A stretch of 64,000 bases of DNA. Source: DASXKD01 sp963707905. GTDB taxonomy: Bacteria; Actinomycetota; Actinomycetes; Streptosporangiales; Streptosporangiaceae. Location of the stretch: the NCBI GenBank assembly GCA_963707905.1, contig CAVPSA010000059.1, positions 124,001 through 188,000 on the forward strand. Reading direction: 5' to 3'. Below, piece by piece: positions 18,539 through 27,238 of the stretch. The notes beneath the pieces are model-generated. The model made no database searches. It was not told the DNA's origin and saw only the letters and a program-made list of their open reading frames with translations. Position 1 is the first letter of the stretch. Each line of letters starts with the position of its first letter. The position numbers and the translations under genes were made by a program.

Positions 18539-19720
18539 TCAGGCGGAGAGTTCGCGCTCCAGGGGCGTGCGGAACCGGGGGGTGACCCGGACCGGGCCCA
18601 GCCAGGCCTGGAGGCTCTCCGCCTCCGCGGTGATCGCGGCCAGCGCCGCCGCTCCTGCGTCTTCGAGCAGGCGGACCACGACCTCGCCGTCCGGGCGCTG
18701 CGCCCAGCCACCCACGATCCGGCCGTCCCACCAGATGGTGGGCCCGATGTTCCCGGATCGGTCGAACAGCGCTGGCGCGTGCTCGCCGAGGAACCAGCCC
18801 CGCTCGCGCCAGCCCATCGGGGTCGGGTCCAGGGCGGGCAGCAGCGCCGCCCATGACTGCGTGACCGGCTCGGGATCCTGGTCACCGGCCAGGACGACGC
18901 CCGGGCTGCCGTCGAGGTCCACCTCGGCGATGGCGAGCTGGCCGAGCGCGGCCCGCGCCTGGCCGGCCGTCCAGCCGGTCCACCATTGCAGGTCGGAGAC
19001 CGGTGCCGGGCCGAACGCAAGCAGCCAGCGCCGGGCCAGCTCGGCCCGGGCGCCCGCCGCGGAACAGGCCGGCCAGGGATCGGCCGGCATCCACTCGTAC
19101 TGGCTGGAGGTCCAGCCGCCGCGGGGGCGGCCGCGGGCGATCCGGCGCTGCGCGGAGAGCAGCATCAGCACCCGGCTGGTAATGCTGGCGGAACCGCCGT
19201 AGCTCTTGCCCTCGGCGTAGACGAGCTGGGTGCGCAGCCGTGGCTCGTCGCGGGCCAGCTCGGCGCCGGTCGCGGCGCCCCGGGCGGTCAGTGCCTTGAC
19301 CGTGGCATCACCGACCTCGTCGAGCCAGCGCCCGGCATCGGCAGCGACGCCGGCCGTGGCGAGGTCACGGACCAGCCCCTTGCGCATCCGTTCCGCGACC
19401 TGGTCCGTGCAGGCCGCCTGGATGACGGGTGCCAGCCCGGCCGGGACGACGAACATGGTCCGGCGCATGCCCAGCATGCGGAGCAGTTCCTGGTCCTGGT
19501 ACAGGGCCCGTTCGACGGCGGCATGCCCGATCGCCCGGTGCCCGTCCGCGCTGCGGGCCCAGGCGGCGAGGTACACGGACGCGGGATCCGTGCCGTGCAG
19601 GGCGATCATGGCCGCCGCCACCTCGGCGGCCGTCTGCGCCCGGGCCGGCGCCGCCAGGAGGTGCCGGCGGGCCAGCCGGGCGCGTCGCTCCGCCGCGGAT
19701 CCCAGGGACGGTTTGGTCAC
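18539..19720 (-). CDS. Winged-helix DNA-binding protein, AlkZ/YcaQ-like
   Basis: A 393-residue member of the HTH_42 family. Recognisable parts are ARRHLLAAPARAQTAAEVAA, ALHGTDPASVYLAAWARS, GMRRTMFVVP, and the end IVGGWAQRPDGEVVVRLLED. Relatives include the DNA glycosylases AlkZ and YcaQ, which unhook interstrand crosslinks or remove bulky alkyl adducts. The catalytic glutamine motif of AlkZ is not obvious here (HGTDP stands in its place), so activity is uncertain. It is followed downstream by a small regulator and preceded by a deazaflavin-dependent oxidoreductase gene, all on the minus strand. Confidence 0.75.
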   Translation of the reverse strand: MTKPSLGSAAERRARLARRHLLAAPARAQTAAEVAAAMIALHGTDPASVYLAAWARSADGHRAIGHAAVERALYQDQELLRMLGMRRTMFVVPAGLAPVIQAACTDQVAERMRKGLVRDLATAGVAADAGRWLDEVGDATVKALTARGAATGAELARDEPRLRTQLVYAEGKSYGGSASITSRVLMLLSAQRRIARGRPRGGWTSSQYEWMPADPWPACSAAGARAELARRWLLAFGPAPVSDLQWWTGWTAGQARAALGQLAIAEVDLDGSPGVVLAGDQDPEPVTQSWAALLPALDPTPMGWRERGWFLGEHAPALFDRSGNIGPTIWWDGRIVGGWAQRPDGEVVVRLLEDAGAAALAAITAEAESLQAWLGPVRVTPRFRTPLERELSA

Positions 19721-19741
19721 CGGAGCACCCCGTGCCCGGTG

Positions 19742-20149
19742 CTAGCCGGCGGGTTCGAGGATGACGACCGGGATCTGCCTGGTGGTCTTCTTCTCGTAGT
19801 CGGCGAATCCCGGGTTGGCGGCCTTGTGCGCTGCCCAGATCTGGTCCCGCTCCGCGCCTTCGGCCACCCGGGCGTGGAGCTGCACCGTCTCGGTGCCGAT
19901 CTCCGCCGCCACGTCGGGGTGGGCGAGCAGGTTGTGGTACCAGTCCGGGTTGGTCGGGGCACCGGCCTTGGAAGCGAAGACCGCGTAACCGCCGGGCACC
20001 GGCCGGTACATCATCGGGTTCACCCGCTGCTGGCCGGTCTTGGCGCCCACCGTGTGCAGCAGGAGCAGCGGCGCACCCTCGAACGGGCCGCCCACTTTGC
20101 CCCCGCTGGCACGGAACTCCTCGATGATCTTGCTATTCCAGTCCGGCAT
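19742..20149 (-). CDS. Deazaflavin (F420)-dependent nitroreductase family protein
   Basis: About 135 residues. It matches the small split-barrel family seen in Ddn: MPDWNSKIIEEFRASGGKVG, LLLLHTVGAKTGQQRVNPMMY, YAVFASKAGAPTNPDWYHNL and ARVAEGAERDQIW. These proteins use F420H2 to reduce nitro compounds or quinones, often at the membrane; the substrate is unknown. I start it at the ATG of MPDWNSK, the usual start. It precedes the AlkZ-like gene in the same orientation with 21 bases between them. Confidence 0.88.
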   Translation of the reverse strand: MPDWNSKIIEEFRASGGKVGGPFEGAPLLLLHTVGAKTGQQRVNPMMYRPVPGGYAVFASKAGAPTNPDWYHNLLAHPDVAAEIGTETVQLHARVAEGAERDQIWAAHKAANPGFADYEKKTTRQIPVVILEPAG

Positions 20150-20443
20150 CGGCCATCCCTGTCTTCCGGCGGGCACCTCTGCGTGCCCGCGCCGCAACCG
20201 ATCGGGGTGGCACCACCGGTGCCGCCCCACGACGACCCTAATGGCCCGGCTCAGCGCGTGGCATGGTGGGCGCCGGGGACCGCCTCGGTGAGCGTGTCGC
20301 CGCCGTTGGCGGCGATGCTGACCCGCAGGCTCACCGGGTGCCCGTCCGGGGCGGTGAACCCGGCGGCGACTCCGCTGCGATGAGCCGCGGCGCCGCCGGG
20401 AGTCTGACTGGTTAGCCGACTGCCCTCGCCCGGAAGGACATCC

Positions 20444-20731
20444 ATGGTGATCGTTGCTGGACAGATCATTGTTGACCCGGCGCAGCGAGAGCGCTACCTC
20501 GCCGGCTGCGCCGGCGTCGTGGAGCAAGCGCGCCGCGCGCCGGGGTGCCTGGACTTCGCCATCACCGCCGACCTGATCGACAAGGGCCGGATCAACATCT
20601 TCGAGCGCTGGGAGACCCAGGAGGCCGTCACGGCCTTCCGCGGCAGTGGCCCCAGCGAGGACCAGGGCGCGGCGATGCTCTCCGCCTCCGTGGCCGAATA
20701 TGACGTCGCCGGCGTCCGCTCCCTCACCTGA
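20444..20731 (+). CDS. Antibiotic biosynthesis monooxygenase (ABM) domain protein
   Basis: A 95-residue single-domain protein: MVIVAGQIIVDPAQRERYLA, then APGCLDFAITAD and IFERWETQEAVTAFR, the ABM ferredoxin-like dimer fold. Members include quinone-forming monooxygenases and heme-degrading enzymes; a cofactor-free oxygenase is likely but the substrate is unknown. It is flanked by genes on the other strand, so it stands alone. The roughly 290 bases upstream contain no clear gene. Confidence 0.85.
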   Translation: MVIVAGQIIVDPAQRERYLAGCAGVVEQARRAPGCLDFAITADLIDKGRINIFERWETQEAVTAFRGSGPSEDQGAAMLSASVAEYDVAGVRSLT

Positions 20732-20757
20732 GCGGTGCTGGCCGGGTCCCGCCGCGG

Positions 20758-21337
20758 TTACCCGCCCACCGCGCCGTGGGAGGAATCGAGGACAACCCCG
20801 GCCTCCCGCAGGGCGGCAAGTGCTTCCCCCGTCGTCACCGGGTCCACGCCGGCGGTCAGCGGGAGCAGCACCCGGGTGGCGAAACCCTCCCGCGCCGCAT
20901 CCAGCGCGGTCGCCCGGACGCAGTAGTCGGTGGCGATGCCGGTCACGTCCAGCTCATCCACGCCCCGCTCGCCGCAGCCAGCCGGCCAGCGGCGTGCCCG
21001 CCTCGTCGGTGCCTTCGAACCCGCTGTAGGCCGCCGTGTGGGCACCCTTGCTGAACACCGCCTCGATGCGGCTGGTGTCCAGGCCCGGGTGGAACTCCGC
21101 GCCCGCCGTGCCGGCCACGCAGTGCGGTGGCCAGGTGCCGGCGAAATCCGGGTGGTCGGAGAAGTGGTCGCCGGGATCGATGTGATGGTCCCGGGAGGCC
21201 ACCACGTGGGCGTAGCCGCCCCCCTCGGCCGCCAGGTAGGCGCTGATCGCCGCCGCCACCGCCGATCCGCCGGTCACCGCGAGCGACCCACCCTCACAGA
21301 AGTCGTTCTGCACATCCACGACAATCAGCGCACGCAT
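20758..21337 (-). pseudogene. pncA: Nicotinamidase, frameshifted
   Basis: The N-terminal frame (start 21337) has the catalytic Asp in MRALIVVDVQNDFCEGGSLA, the metal ligands in ASRDHHIDPGDHF, and the catalytic lysine region EAVFSKGAH. The C-terminal frame has the nucleophile Cys in VTGIATDYCVRATALDAAREG. They are joined near WLR/ERGVDELDV, where one extra C around 20970-20974 breaks the frame. All active-site residues are present across the two frames, so a sequencing error is as likely as a real pseudogene. An intact gene would deamidate nicotinamide to nicotinate, the substrate of the nearby pncB. Confidence 0.82.
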
Positions 21338-21353
21338 GGCCCGAGCCTACGGT

Positions 21354-21388
21354 GCCGCCCCGGGGGAGCGGCGCTGCCCCGGGGCGGC
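21354..21388. terminator. GC-rich hairpin downstream of ybaK
   Basis: A perfect twelve-base inverted repeat, GCCGCCCCGGGG/CCCCGGGGCGGC with an eleven-base loop. It lies about 25 bases past the ybaK stop and upstream of pncA, both on the minus strand, so it fits a terminator of ybaK. Confidence 0.65.
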
Positions 21389-21414
21389 CTAATGGGGTCT
21401 AACCCTGTGCCCGG

Positions 21415-21894
21415 TCAGGCGCCGGCGGCCACAGTGGCGGGGGTGCCGCCGGTGATCCGGACAAGCTCGCCGAACGAGGTCGAGAACACCGTGTGCGCGT
21501 GGCCGGCCGCGGCCCACACCACGTCATAGGAACCGAGTTCGGTGTCCACCAGCGTGCGCAGCGGGGCCGGATGGCCGACCGGGGCCACTCCGCCGATCAC
21601 CTGGCCGGTGGACTGGCGGACGAACTCCGGGTCGGCCCGCTTGACCTTGTCCGCGCCGACCAGGGCGGCCACCCGGCCGGTGTCCACCCGGTGCGCGCCG
21701 CTGGTCAGCACCAGCAGCGGCGCGCCGTCCGCGTTGAAGACCAGGCTGTTGGCGATCGCTCCGACCTCGCAGCCGAGCTGAGCCGCGGCGGTTGCCGCGG
21801 TGGGCGCGGGCTCGGGCAGTTCCCTGATGTCTCCAGCCACGCCAAGCTCGCGGAGCACACCGGCAACTTTGATCGCGGTGGGATGCATGCCCAC
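21415..21894 (-). CDS. YbaK/EbsC family aminoacyl-tRNA deacylase-like protein
   Basis: A 159-residue single-domain protein. The lysine region ALVGADKVKRADPEFVRQST and the GQVIGGVAPVGHP motif are the YbaK/ProX signatures, with NSLVFNADGAPLLVLTSGAHRVD before them. These proteins hydrolyse mischarged tRNAs such as Cys-tRNA(Pro); the exact substrate cannot be assigned. Two Met codons (positions 1 and 3) are possible starts. It lies between pncA and pncB but has no obvious link to NAD metabolism. Confidence 0.87.
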   Translation of the reverse strand: MGMHPTAIKVAGVLRELGVAGDIRELPEPAPTAATAAAQLGCEVGAIANSLVFNADGAPLLVLTSGAHRVDTGRVAALVGADKVKRADPEFVRQSTGQVIGGVAPVGHPAPLRTLVDTELGSYDVVWAAAGHAHTVFSTSFGELVRITGGTPATVAAGA

Positions 21895-22014
21895 AGGTTA
21901 CGGCCTCGGCCACCGCGACGGAGTCGCCGTGGCCATCGGCCAGCGGGGCCTCTGGCGGTCGTCCCCCGGGCCGGCCCGCGCGATGGCCTGCCGGCTTGCC
22001 GGGCAGGCGCGATC

Positions 22015-22058
22015 GGCGCCCCGGGGGTTCCGGGGGTCGCCCCCGGGCTAGCACTAGC
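22015..22058 (+). repeat. Dispersed intergenic repeat, partial copy
   Basis: The segment CCCCGGGGGTTCCGGGGGTC and the following GCCCCCGGGCTAGCACTAGCC matches the second half of the element at 31-108. The first hairpin is missing. The copy ends exactly at the 3' end of pncB and even supplies its stop codon. Confidence 0.6.
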
Positions 22059-23385
22059 CGCCGTTCGGCTCGAAAAGCGTAGGGATGGCCGGGTAGCCGC
22101 GGGAGAGCTGCAGCGCGTGCGGGGGCAGTTCGGCCAGTGCGGCCTGGTGGCGCTCCCTGGCCTTGGTCAAGGGTTCGGCGCCCACCACCTCGCCGTCGCG
22201 CACCAGGGGCTGCAGCAGCGGCCGGTCAGACCGCGACGGCGCGGGCGGGGCCAGGCTGACAACCTCGGCCTCGGCGACTCCGGCCTGGTCGTAGTGCCGG
22301 ACCGCCCACTTGCGACCGCCGCGGCTCGGCTTGCCCACCGAGCGCTTGGCCACCGGGCGCAACTCGCCGCTATCGTCCTGGGACCGCGCCACCAGTTTGT
22401 AGACCAGGGCCGCGGTCGGCGCCCCGGAACCAGTAACCAGCGCGGTGCCGACCCCGTACCCGTCGACGGGGCAGGCGGCCAGTGCCGCGATCGAGTGCTC
22501 GTCCAGGTCACCGGTAAGCACGATCCTGGTCTGGTGCGCCCCCAGGCCGTCCAGCAGCGCGCGCACCTGCCGTGCCACCACCGGCAGGTCGCCGCTGTCG
22601 ATCCGGACCGCGCCAAGGCCCGTGCCGGCCAGCTCCACCGCCTCGCGCACCGCCTGGTCCACGTCGTAGGTGTCCACCAGCAGGGTGGTATCGCTGCCCT
22701 GGGCGGTGAGCTGGGTCTGGAATGCCTCCCGCTCGCTGTCGTGCACCAGGGTGAACGCGTGCGCGCTCGTGCCGCGGGTAGGCACCCCGTACTCCAGGCC
22801 CGCCTCCAGGTTCGAGGTGGTGGCGAAGCCTGCCAGGTAGGCTGCCCGTGCGCTGGCCACAGCGGCGCGCTCGTGGGTGCGCCGGGAGCCCATCTCGATC
22901 AGCGGCCGCTCATCCGCCGCGGTCACCATCCGCGAGGCGGCCGAGGCGATCGCGCAGTCATGGTTCAGGATCGACAGGAATACCGTCTCCAGGATCACCG
23001 CCTGCGCGAACGGCGCCTCCACCACCAGGATCGGGGAGCCGGGGAAGTAGCAGTCCCCCTCGGCATAGCCCCAGATGTCCCCGGTGAACCGGTACGACTC
23101 CAGATACCGGAGGGTAGCGGCGTCGATCACCCCGGTGTTCCGCAGGAACTCCAGCTCACCGGGCCCGAACCGGAACTGCTGGAGTGCGTCGAGCAGCCGC
23201 CCGGTGCCCGCGACCACCCCGTAGCGGCGCCCGTAGGGCAGATACCGCGCAAACACCTCGAACACCGACCTCCGCTGTGCCGCGCCGCTGCGCAGCGCCC
23301 CGGCCAGCATGGTCAGCTCGTAGTGATCGGTGAGCAGGGCCGTGCTCGCGTCCTTCGCCCGGCCCCCTGCGCCTGGATCCGTCAC
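22054..23385 (-). CDS. pncB: Nicotinate phosphoribosyltransferase
   Basis: A 443-residue enzyme joining nicotinate and PRPP to form nicotinate mononucleotide in the Preiss-Handler pathway. Visible motifs are LLTDHYELTMLAGALRSGAA at the start, MGSRRTHERAAVASARAAYL (substrate and catalytic-His region), AVRIDSGDLPVVARQVRALL, and VDGYGVGTALVTG. Its length matches the actinobacterial PncB group. Expressed on the minus strand, divergent from clpS as in mycobacteria. The frameshifted pncA nearby would feed it. Confidence 0.93.
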   Translation of the reverse strand: MTDPGAGGRAKDASTALLTDHYELTMLAGALRSGAAQRRSVFEVFARYLPYGRRYGVVAGTGRLLDALQQFRFGPGELEFLRNTGVIDAATLRYLESYRFTGDIWGYAEGDCYFPGSPILVVEAPFAQAVILETVFLSILNHDCAIASAASRMVTAADERPLIEMGSRRTHERAAVASARAAYLAGFATTSNLEAGLEYGVPTRGTSAHAFTLVHDSEREAFQTQLTAQGSDTTLLVDTYDVDQAVREAVELAGTGLGAVRIDSGDLPVVARQVRALLDGLGAHQTRIVLTGDLDEHSIAALAACPVDGYGVGTALVTGSGAPTAALVYKLVARSQDDSGELRPVAKRSVGKPSRGGRKWAVRHYDQAGVAEAEVVSLAPPAPSRSDRPLLQPLVRDGEVVGAEPLTKARERHQAALAELPPHALQLSRGYPAIPTLFEPNGG

Positions 23386-23506
23386 GAATGGAAGACTACG
23401 GATAGCGGCGCGCCGGCGTCTGGCCAGGCCGGCAACCGGCCGCCCTGGCGACAGGGCCAGCGTGGATGGGGGAAACTGGAAGGGGACTTAAGGAGGTGAC
23501 GAACCA

Positions 23507-23797
23507 GTGAGCGTGGCGCCCGCTGAGGTGGAGCGGCCCGAGGCCGATGAGGCCGTGGTGCCCGATACGCCCTGGGTGACGATCGTCTGGAACGATCCGG
23601 TCAACCTCATGTCATATGTCACTTATGTGTTCCAGAAGGTGTTCGGCTACGCCAAGCCCCGGGCCGAGAAGCTCATGATGGACGTGCACCACAAGGGCAA
23701 GGCGGTGGTCTCGTCGGGGACGCGCGAGACCATGGAACGGGACGCCGAGATCCTGCATGGCTACGGCCTGTGGGCCACGGTGAGCCACGACCGGTGA
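23507..23797 (+). CDS. clpS: ATP-dependent Clp protease adaptor ClpS
   Basis: A 96-residue protein with the ClpS core: WVTIVWNDPVNLMSYVTYVF, GYAKPRAEKLMMDVHHKGKA and ILHGYGLWATV. It binds N-degron substrates and hands them to ClpC/ClpP. The start is GTG, fixed by a near-perfect Shine-Dalgarno AAGGAGGTGA at 23490-23499. Its stop overlaps the GTG of the next gene (GTGA), the arrangement typical for clpS and DUF2017 in actinobacteria. Confidence 0.95.
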   Translation: MSVAPAEVERPEADEAVVPDTPWVTIVWNDPVNLMSYVTYVFQKVFGYAKPRAEKLMMDVHHKGKAVVSSGTRETMERDAEILHGYGLWATVSHDR

Positions 23798-24432
23798 GCG
23801 ACCCGGGCGACCATGCCGACGCCCCGGAGATCGCGGAGGAAATCATGGCGGGCTTCCGGCGCACGGCGCGGGGGGTGTCCGCGCGCTTCACCGCTGGCCA
23901 GGCCGGAATCCTCCGCAACCTGGCCGCCCAGATGGCGGAGCTGGTGGGCGGCCCCGGCTCGGCGGAGGCGCCGCCCGCGGGCAGCCCGGAAGGGGCGGGC
24001 GAAGCTGCCGACGGCGACCTGCCCCTGGACCTCGCCGCGATACTCGCCACGGACGGCCCGTCGGCGCCGCCGGAGGACCCGGTGCTCGCCAGGCTGCTCC
24101 CCGATGCCTACGGCGATGACCCGGAGGCGGCGGGGGAGTTCCGCCGGTACACCGAGCATGGCCTGCGCTCGGGCAAGGTGGCTGCGGCCCGGACCGTGCT
24201 CGCGACGCTGCCGGCCGCCGGTGGCCGGGTGCGGCTGTCGGCCGGCGACGCGGAGGCATGGCTTCGATCGCTCAACGACGTCCGGCTCGCGCTTGGAGTG
24301 GTGCTCGGCATCACCGAGGACTACGAGCGTGAGTTCGGCGAACTGGATCCCGGGGATCCGCGTGAGGCATACCTGCACGTCTACGATTTCCTGACATTCC
24401 TGCAGGAGACCCTGGTCCGCGCCCTGCGGTGA
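23794..24432 (+). CDS. DUF2017 family protein
   Basis: About 212 residues. It has GFRRTARGVSARFTAGQAGI and LRNLAAQMAELV near the start, an acidic low-complexity middle, and the conserved end WLRSLNDVRLALGVVLGI and EAYLHVYDFLTFLQETLV. The function is unknown. It is translationally coupled to clpS through GTGA, as in most actinobacteria, which suggests a part in regulated proteolysis (inference). Confidence 0.88.
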   Translation: MSDPGDHADAPEIAEEIMAGFRRTARGVSARFTAGQAGILRNLAAQMAELVGGPGSAEAPPAGSPEGAGEAADGDLPLDLAAILATDGPSAPPEDPVLARLLPDAYGDDPEAAGEFRRYTEHGLRSGKVAAARTVLATLPAAGGRVRLSAGDAEAWLRSLNDVRLALGVVLGITEDYEREFGELDPGDPREAYLHVYDFLTFLQETLVRALR

Positions 24433-24442
24433 TACCTCTGCT

Positions 24443-24505
24443 GGCCTGGGGGCGACCCCCTGGAACCCCCGCTGGCCTACGGCCCGGTTCCTCCGTCACC
24501 GGGCC
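24443..24505 (-). repeat. Dispersed intergenic hairpin repeat, inverted copy
   Basis: Read on the minus strand this copy has the hairpin GGCCCGGT-GACGGAGGA-ACCGGGCC (24481-24505), then the G-rich GTTCC/GTCGCCCCC segment. Compared with the copy at 36-60, one C-G pair is swapped on both sides of the stem while the loop is identical, a compensatory change. It fills the gap between DUF2017 and mec. Confidence 0.7.
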
Positions 24506-24538
24506 GGGGCCCTGCCCGGGGCGGCTACGCTCGCCCGC

Positions 24539-25003
24539 ATGCTGACGATCAGTGCTGTGCTCTACGAGAAGATCGTGGCTCATGCCCGTGCCGACCATCC
24601 GGATGAGGCGTGCGGGGTTATCGCGGGCCCCGCTGGCAGCGACCGCCCGGAGCGGTTCATCGCCATGCTCAACGCCGAGCGGTCCCCGACGTTCTACCGG
24701 TTCGACTCGCTGGAGCAGTTGCGGGTGTGGCGGGAGATGGACGACCGCGACGAGGAGCCTGTGGTCATCTACCACTCGCACACCGCCACGGAGGCCTACC
24801 CGTCCCGCACCGACATCTCCTACGCCAGTGAGCCCGGGGCACACTACGTCCTGGTCTCCACCCGGGAGCCGGACCGGGCCGAATTCCGGTCATTCCGTAT
24901 CGTGGACGGTGCAGTGACCGAGGAGGAAGTACGGATCAGCGGGGGAGACGGCACCGCCGGGGACGGGCCGGGGGAGGACGTTCCCGCCGCGGCGGCGGAA
25001 TGA
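24539..25003 (+). CDS. mec: JAMM/MPN+ metallopeptidase (Mec+), CysO-cysteine hydrolase
   Basis: A 154-residue JAB1/MPN zinc peptidase. The catalytic Glu lies in DHPDEACGVIAG, and the zinc motif HxHx7SxxD reads HSHTATEAYPSRTD (about residues 80-93). In mycobacteria Mec+ releases cysteine from the CysO-cysteine adduct. It is followed by cysO and cysM, the same order. Here it may also need to trim the two residues after the CysO diglycine. The acidic, alanine-rich C-terminal tail looks disordered. Confidence 0.9.
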   Translation: MLTISAVLYEKIVAHARADHPDEACGVIAGPAGSDRPERFIAMLNAERSPTFYRFDSLEQLRVWREMDDRDEEPVVIYHSHTATEAYPSRTDISYASEPGAHYVLVSTREPDRAEFRSFRIVDGAVTEEEVRISGGDGTAGDGPGEDVPAAAAE

Positions 25004-25098
25004 TCCCGCCGGCCCGCCGGTTGAATCCACCGACAAGCCGAAGTCACTGGTGATCGCAACTGCCACGCCCCACGGGGCCACACACTGGAGCACCGTCC

Positions 25099-25377
25099 AT
25101 GGCCATCGAGGTCCGCATCCCGACCATCCTTCGTACCTACACCGGCGGCGCGAAGTCGGTCGAGGGATCCGGCAGCACGCTCGCCGAGCTGCTCGGGGAC
25201 CTGGACTCCCGGCACCAGGGGCTGCGGGAGCGGCTGGTCGATAACGCCGGGCTGCGGCGGTTCGTCAACGTGTACCTCAACGACGAGGACGTGCGGTTCC
25301 TCGGTGGCCTCGAGACGCCGGTCACGGACGGTGACACCGTGACCGTGCTGCCCGCGGTGGCCGGCGGGAGCCGCTGA
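25099..25377 (+). CDS. cysO: Sulfur-carrier protein CysO (MoaD/ThiS-like)
   Basis: A 92-residue ubiquitin-fold protein: MAIEVRIPTILRTYTGGAKS, RRFVNVYLNDEDVRFLGGLE, and DGDTVTVLPAVAGG near the end. As a thiocarboxylate it donates sulfur to O-phosphoserine for cysteine synthesis by CysM. Unlike textbook sulfur carriers it does not end at Gly-Gly; two residues (Ser-Arg) follow before the stop. Cleavage would be needed before adenylation and thiocarboxylate formation. It sits between mec and cysM. Confidence 0.92.
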   Translation: MAIEVRIPTILRTYTGGAKSVEGSGSTLAELLGDLDSRHQGLRERLVDNAGLRRFVNVYLNDEDVRFLGGLETPVTDGDTVTVLPAVAGGSR

Positions 25378-25443
25378 GCCACCCGGCGGAGCGATCCCGC
25401 GCCGCACTGCCAGGCCAGCCGACAGGCGCGCGACAGGAGCCCG

Positions 25444-26392
25444 ATGCGATACGACTCGCTGCTCGACTCGCTGGGCGGGACCCCACTGGTGGGGCTGCCC
25501 CGGTTGTCACCAGCGCCGGACGTGCGGCTGTGGGCCAAGCTCGAGGACAGGAACCCGACCGGTTCTGTCAAGGACCGCGCGGCGTTCTTCATGGTGGAGC
25601 AGGCGGAGAAGGACGGGCTGCTGCCCCGCGGCGCCACCATCCTCGAGCCCACCTCGGGAAACACCGGGATCTCCCTGGCCATGATCGCGCACCTGCGCGG
25701 CTACCAGCTGATCTGCGTCATGCCCGAAAACACCTCGACCGAGCGCAGGCAGATCCTGCAGATGTACGGGGCGCAGATCATCTTCTCGCCCGCCGCTGGC
25801 GGCTCCAACGAGGCGGTCAGGGTGGCCCGCCGGCTCGCCGCCGAGCACCCCGACTGGGTGATGCTCTACCAGTACGGTAATGAGGCGAACGCCCGGGCGC
25901 ACTACGCCACCACCGGCCCGGAGCTGCTTGCCGACCTGCCAGGCATCACGCATTTCGTGGCCGGCCTCGGCACCACGGGCACCCTCATGGGAGTAGGGCC
26001 GCTACCTGCGAGAGCAGGTGCCCGGGGTGAGCATCGTGGCGGCCGAGCCGCGCTACGGCGAGCTGGTCTACGGGCTCCGCAACGTGGACGAGGGCTTCGT
26101 CCCCGAGCTCTACGACGCCTCGGTGCTGACCACGCGGTTCTCGGTCGCAGCCAGCGACGCGCTGCGCCGCACCAGGGAACTGCTCGACGCCGAGGGCATC
26201 TTCGCCGGGATCTCGACCGGCTGCGCGCTGCACGCGGCGCTGGCCATGGCGGCCAAGGCGCGAAAGGCCGGCCAGCGGGCCGACATCGCCTTCATCGTCG
26301 CCGACGCCGGCTGGAAGTACCTGTCCACCGGTGCGTACTCGGGCACCCTGGAAGAGGCCGAATCGCGCCTGGAGGGCCAACTGTGGGCATGA
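25444..26392 (+). pseudogene. cysM: CysO-dependent cysteine synthase (O-phosphoserine sulfhydrylase), frameshifted
   Basis: The first frame has the PLP-lysine motif NPTGSVKDRAAFFMVEQAEK, the ligand loop EPTSGNTGISLAMIA, and the start of the glycine loop GLGTTGTLMGVG. After a GGG run at 25996-25998 the frame shifts by one; the other frame gives YLREQVPGVSIVAAEPRYGE, GISTGCALHAALAMAAKA and the end SRLEGQLWA. One extra G in the run explains the break. The product makes cysteine from O-phosphoserine and CysO thiocarboxylate. Every expected motif is present, so a sequence error is a strong alternative. Confidence 0.85.
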
Positions 26393-27225
26393 CCGCGTTC
26401 GACGAGGCGACAGCGGTCACGCCCGAGGGCGATGGCTGCTATGCCATCCGGCCCGACGAACGGTTCGCCATCGTGTCCGGCGACGGCTCGGTCGGCGCGG
26501 TGAACGGCGGCGTCCTCCTGGCCACCGTGCTGCGGGCGGTGCTGGACACCTCGCCGCACCCGGATCCGGTCGCGACCAGCGCACACTTCCTGCGGGTGCC
26601 CCGCCTGGAGAAGGCGCAGGTCCAGGTCACCTGGCTCAAGCAGGGCAAGACCGCGGCCACCGCCCGCGCCGCGCTGCTGCAGGACGGCGCCTGCGTGCTG
26701 GACACCACGGTCACCACGGGGACGCTCGGCGATCCCGGTGACGGCGGTCTGAGCTGGACCGGTGAACCGCCGGTGCTGCCACCGGTCGAGGAGTGCACCG
26801 GGTTCGCCGGCTTCGCCGGGGCCACCAGGCGCACCGGCTATGCCGGCCAGGTCGACCTGCGCCTCGACCCGGCGACCTCGGGCTGGCTGCGGGGCCAGCC
26901 GGCCGGGGTGCCGGAAATGCGCGCCTACTTCCAGCTGCGCGAGGATCGCCCGCCCGACGCCTACCTGCTCGCGCTGGCGGTGGACGCGCTGCCCCCGGTG
27001 ATCTTCGGTATCGCGCGCGCGGGCTGGTCACCGACCGTGGAACTCACCTGGCACATGCGCGCGGCGCCAGCGCCAGGGCTGCTGCGGCTGGCGGCCCGGT
27101 CCCGGCACGTCAGCGGTGGCTGGTTCGACGAGGAGTCCGAGGTCTGGGACTCGGCCGGCCGCCTGGTCGCGCAGAGCAGGCAGATCGCCCGGGTGGGCCG
27201 CGGCCGCGGTGGCCCAGTCGCGTGA
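26389..27225 (+). CDS. Acyl-CoA thioesterase-like protein (double hotdog, TesB type)
   Basis: About 278 residues. GSVGAVNGGVLLATVLRAVL and PVATSAHFLRVPRLEKAQVQ form the first hotdog. YLLALAVDALPPVIFGIARA and VELTWHMRAAPAPGLLRLAA, with HVSGGWFDEESEVWDSAGRL, form the second. This fits the actinobacterial thioesterase family that includes acyl-CoA thioesterase II; the substrate is unknown. It overlaps the cysM stop by ATGA, so it is coupled to the cysteine genes, in the place where mycobacteria carry a rhomboid protein and murI. Confidence 0.8.
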   Translation: MTAFDEATAVTPEGDGCYAIRPDERFAIVSGDGSVGAVNGGVLLATVLRAVLDTSPHPDPVATSAHFLRVPRLEKAQVQVTWLKQGKTAATARAALLQDGACVLDTTVTTGTLGDPGDGGLSWTGEPPVLPPVEECTGFAGFAGATRRTGYAGQVDLRLDPATSGWLRGQPAGVPEMRAYFQLREDRPPDAYLLALAVDALPPVIFGIARAGWSPTVELTWHMRAAPAPGLLRLAARSRHVSGGWFDEESEVWDSAGRLVAQSRQIARVGRGRGGPVA

Positions 27226-27238
27226 GAGCCTGGTCGCT

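Noticed and set aside
20251..20469. 72-residue minus-strand frame between the deazaflavin-dependent oxidoreductase and ABM genes
   Set aside because: No recognisable family, no ribosome-binding site, and it overlaps the start of the ABM gene.
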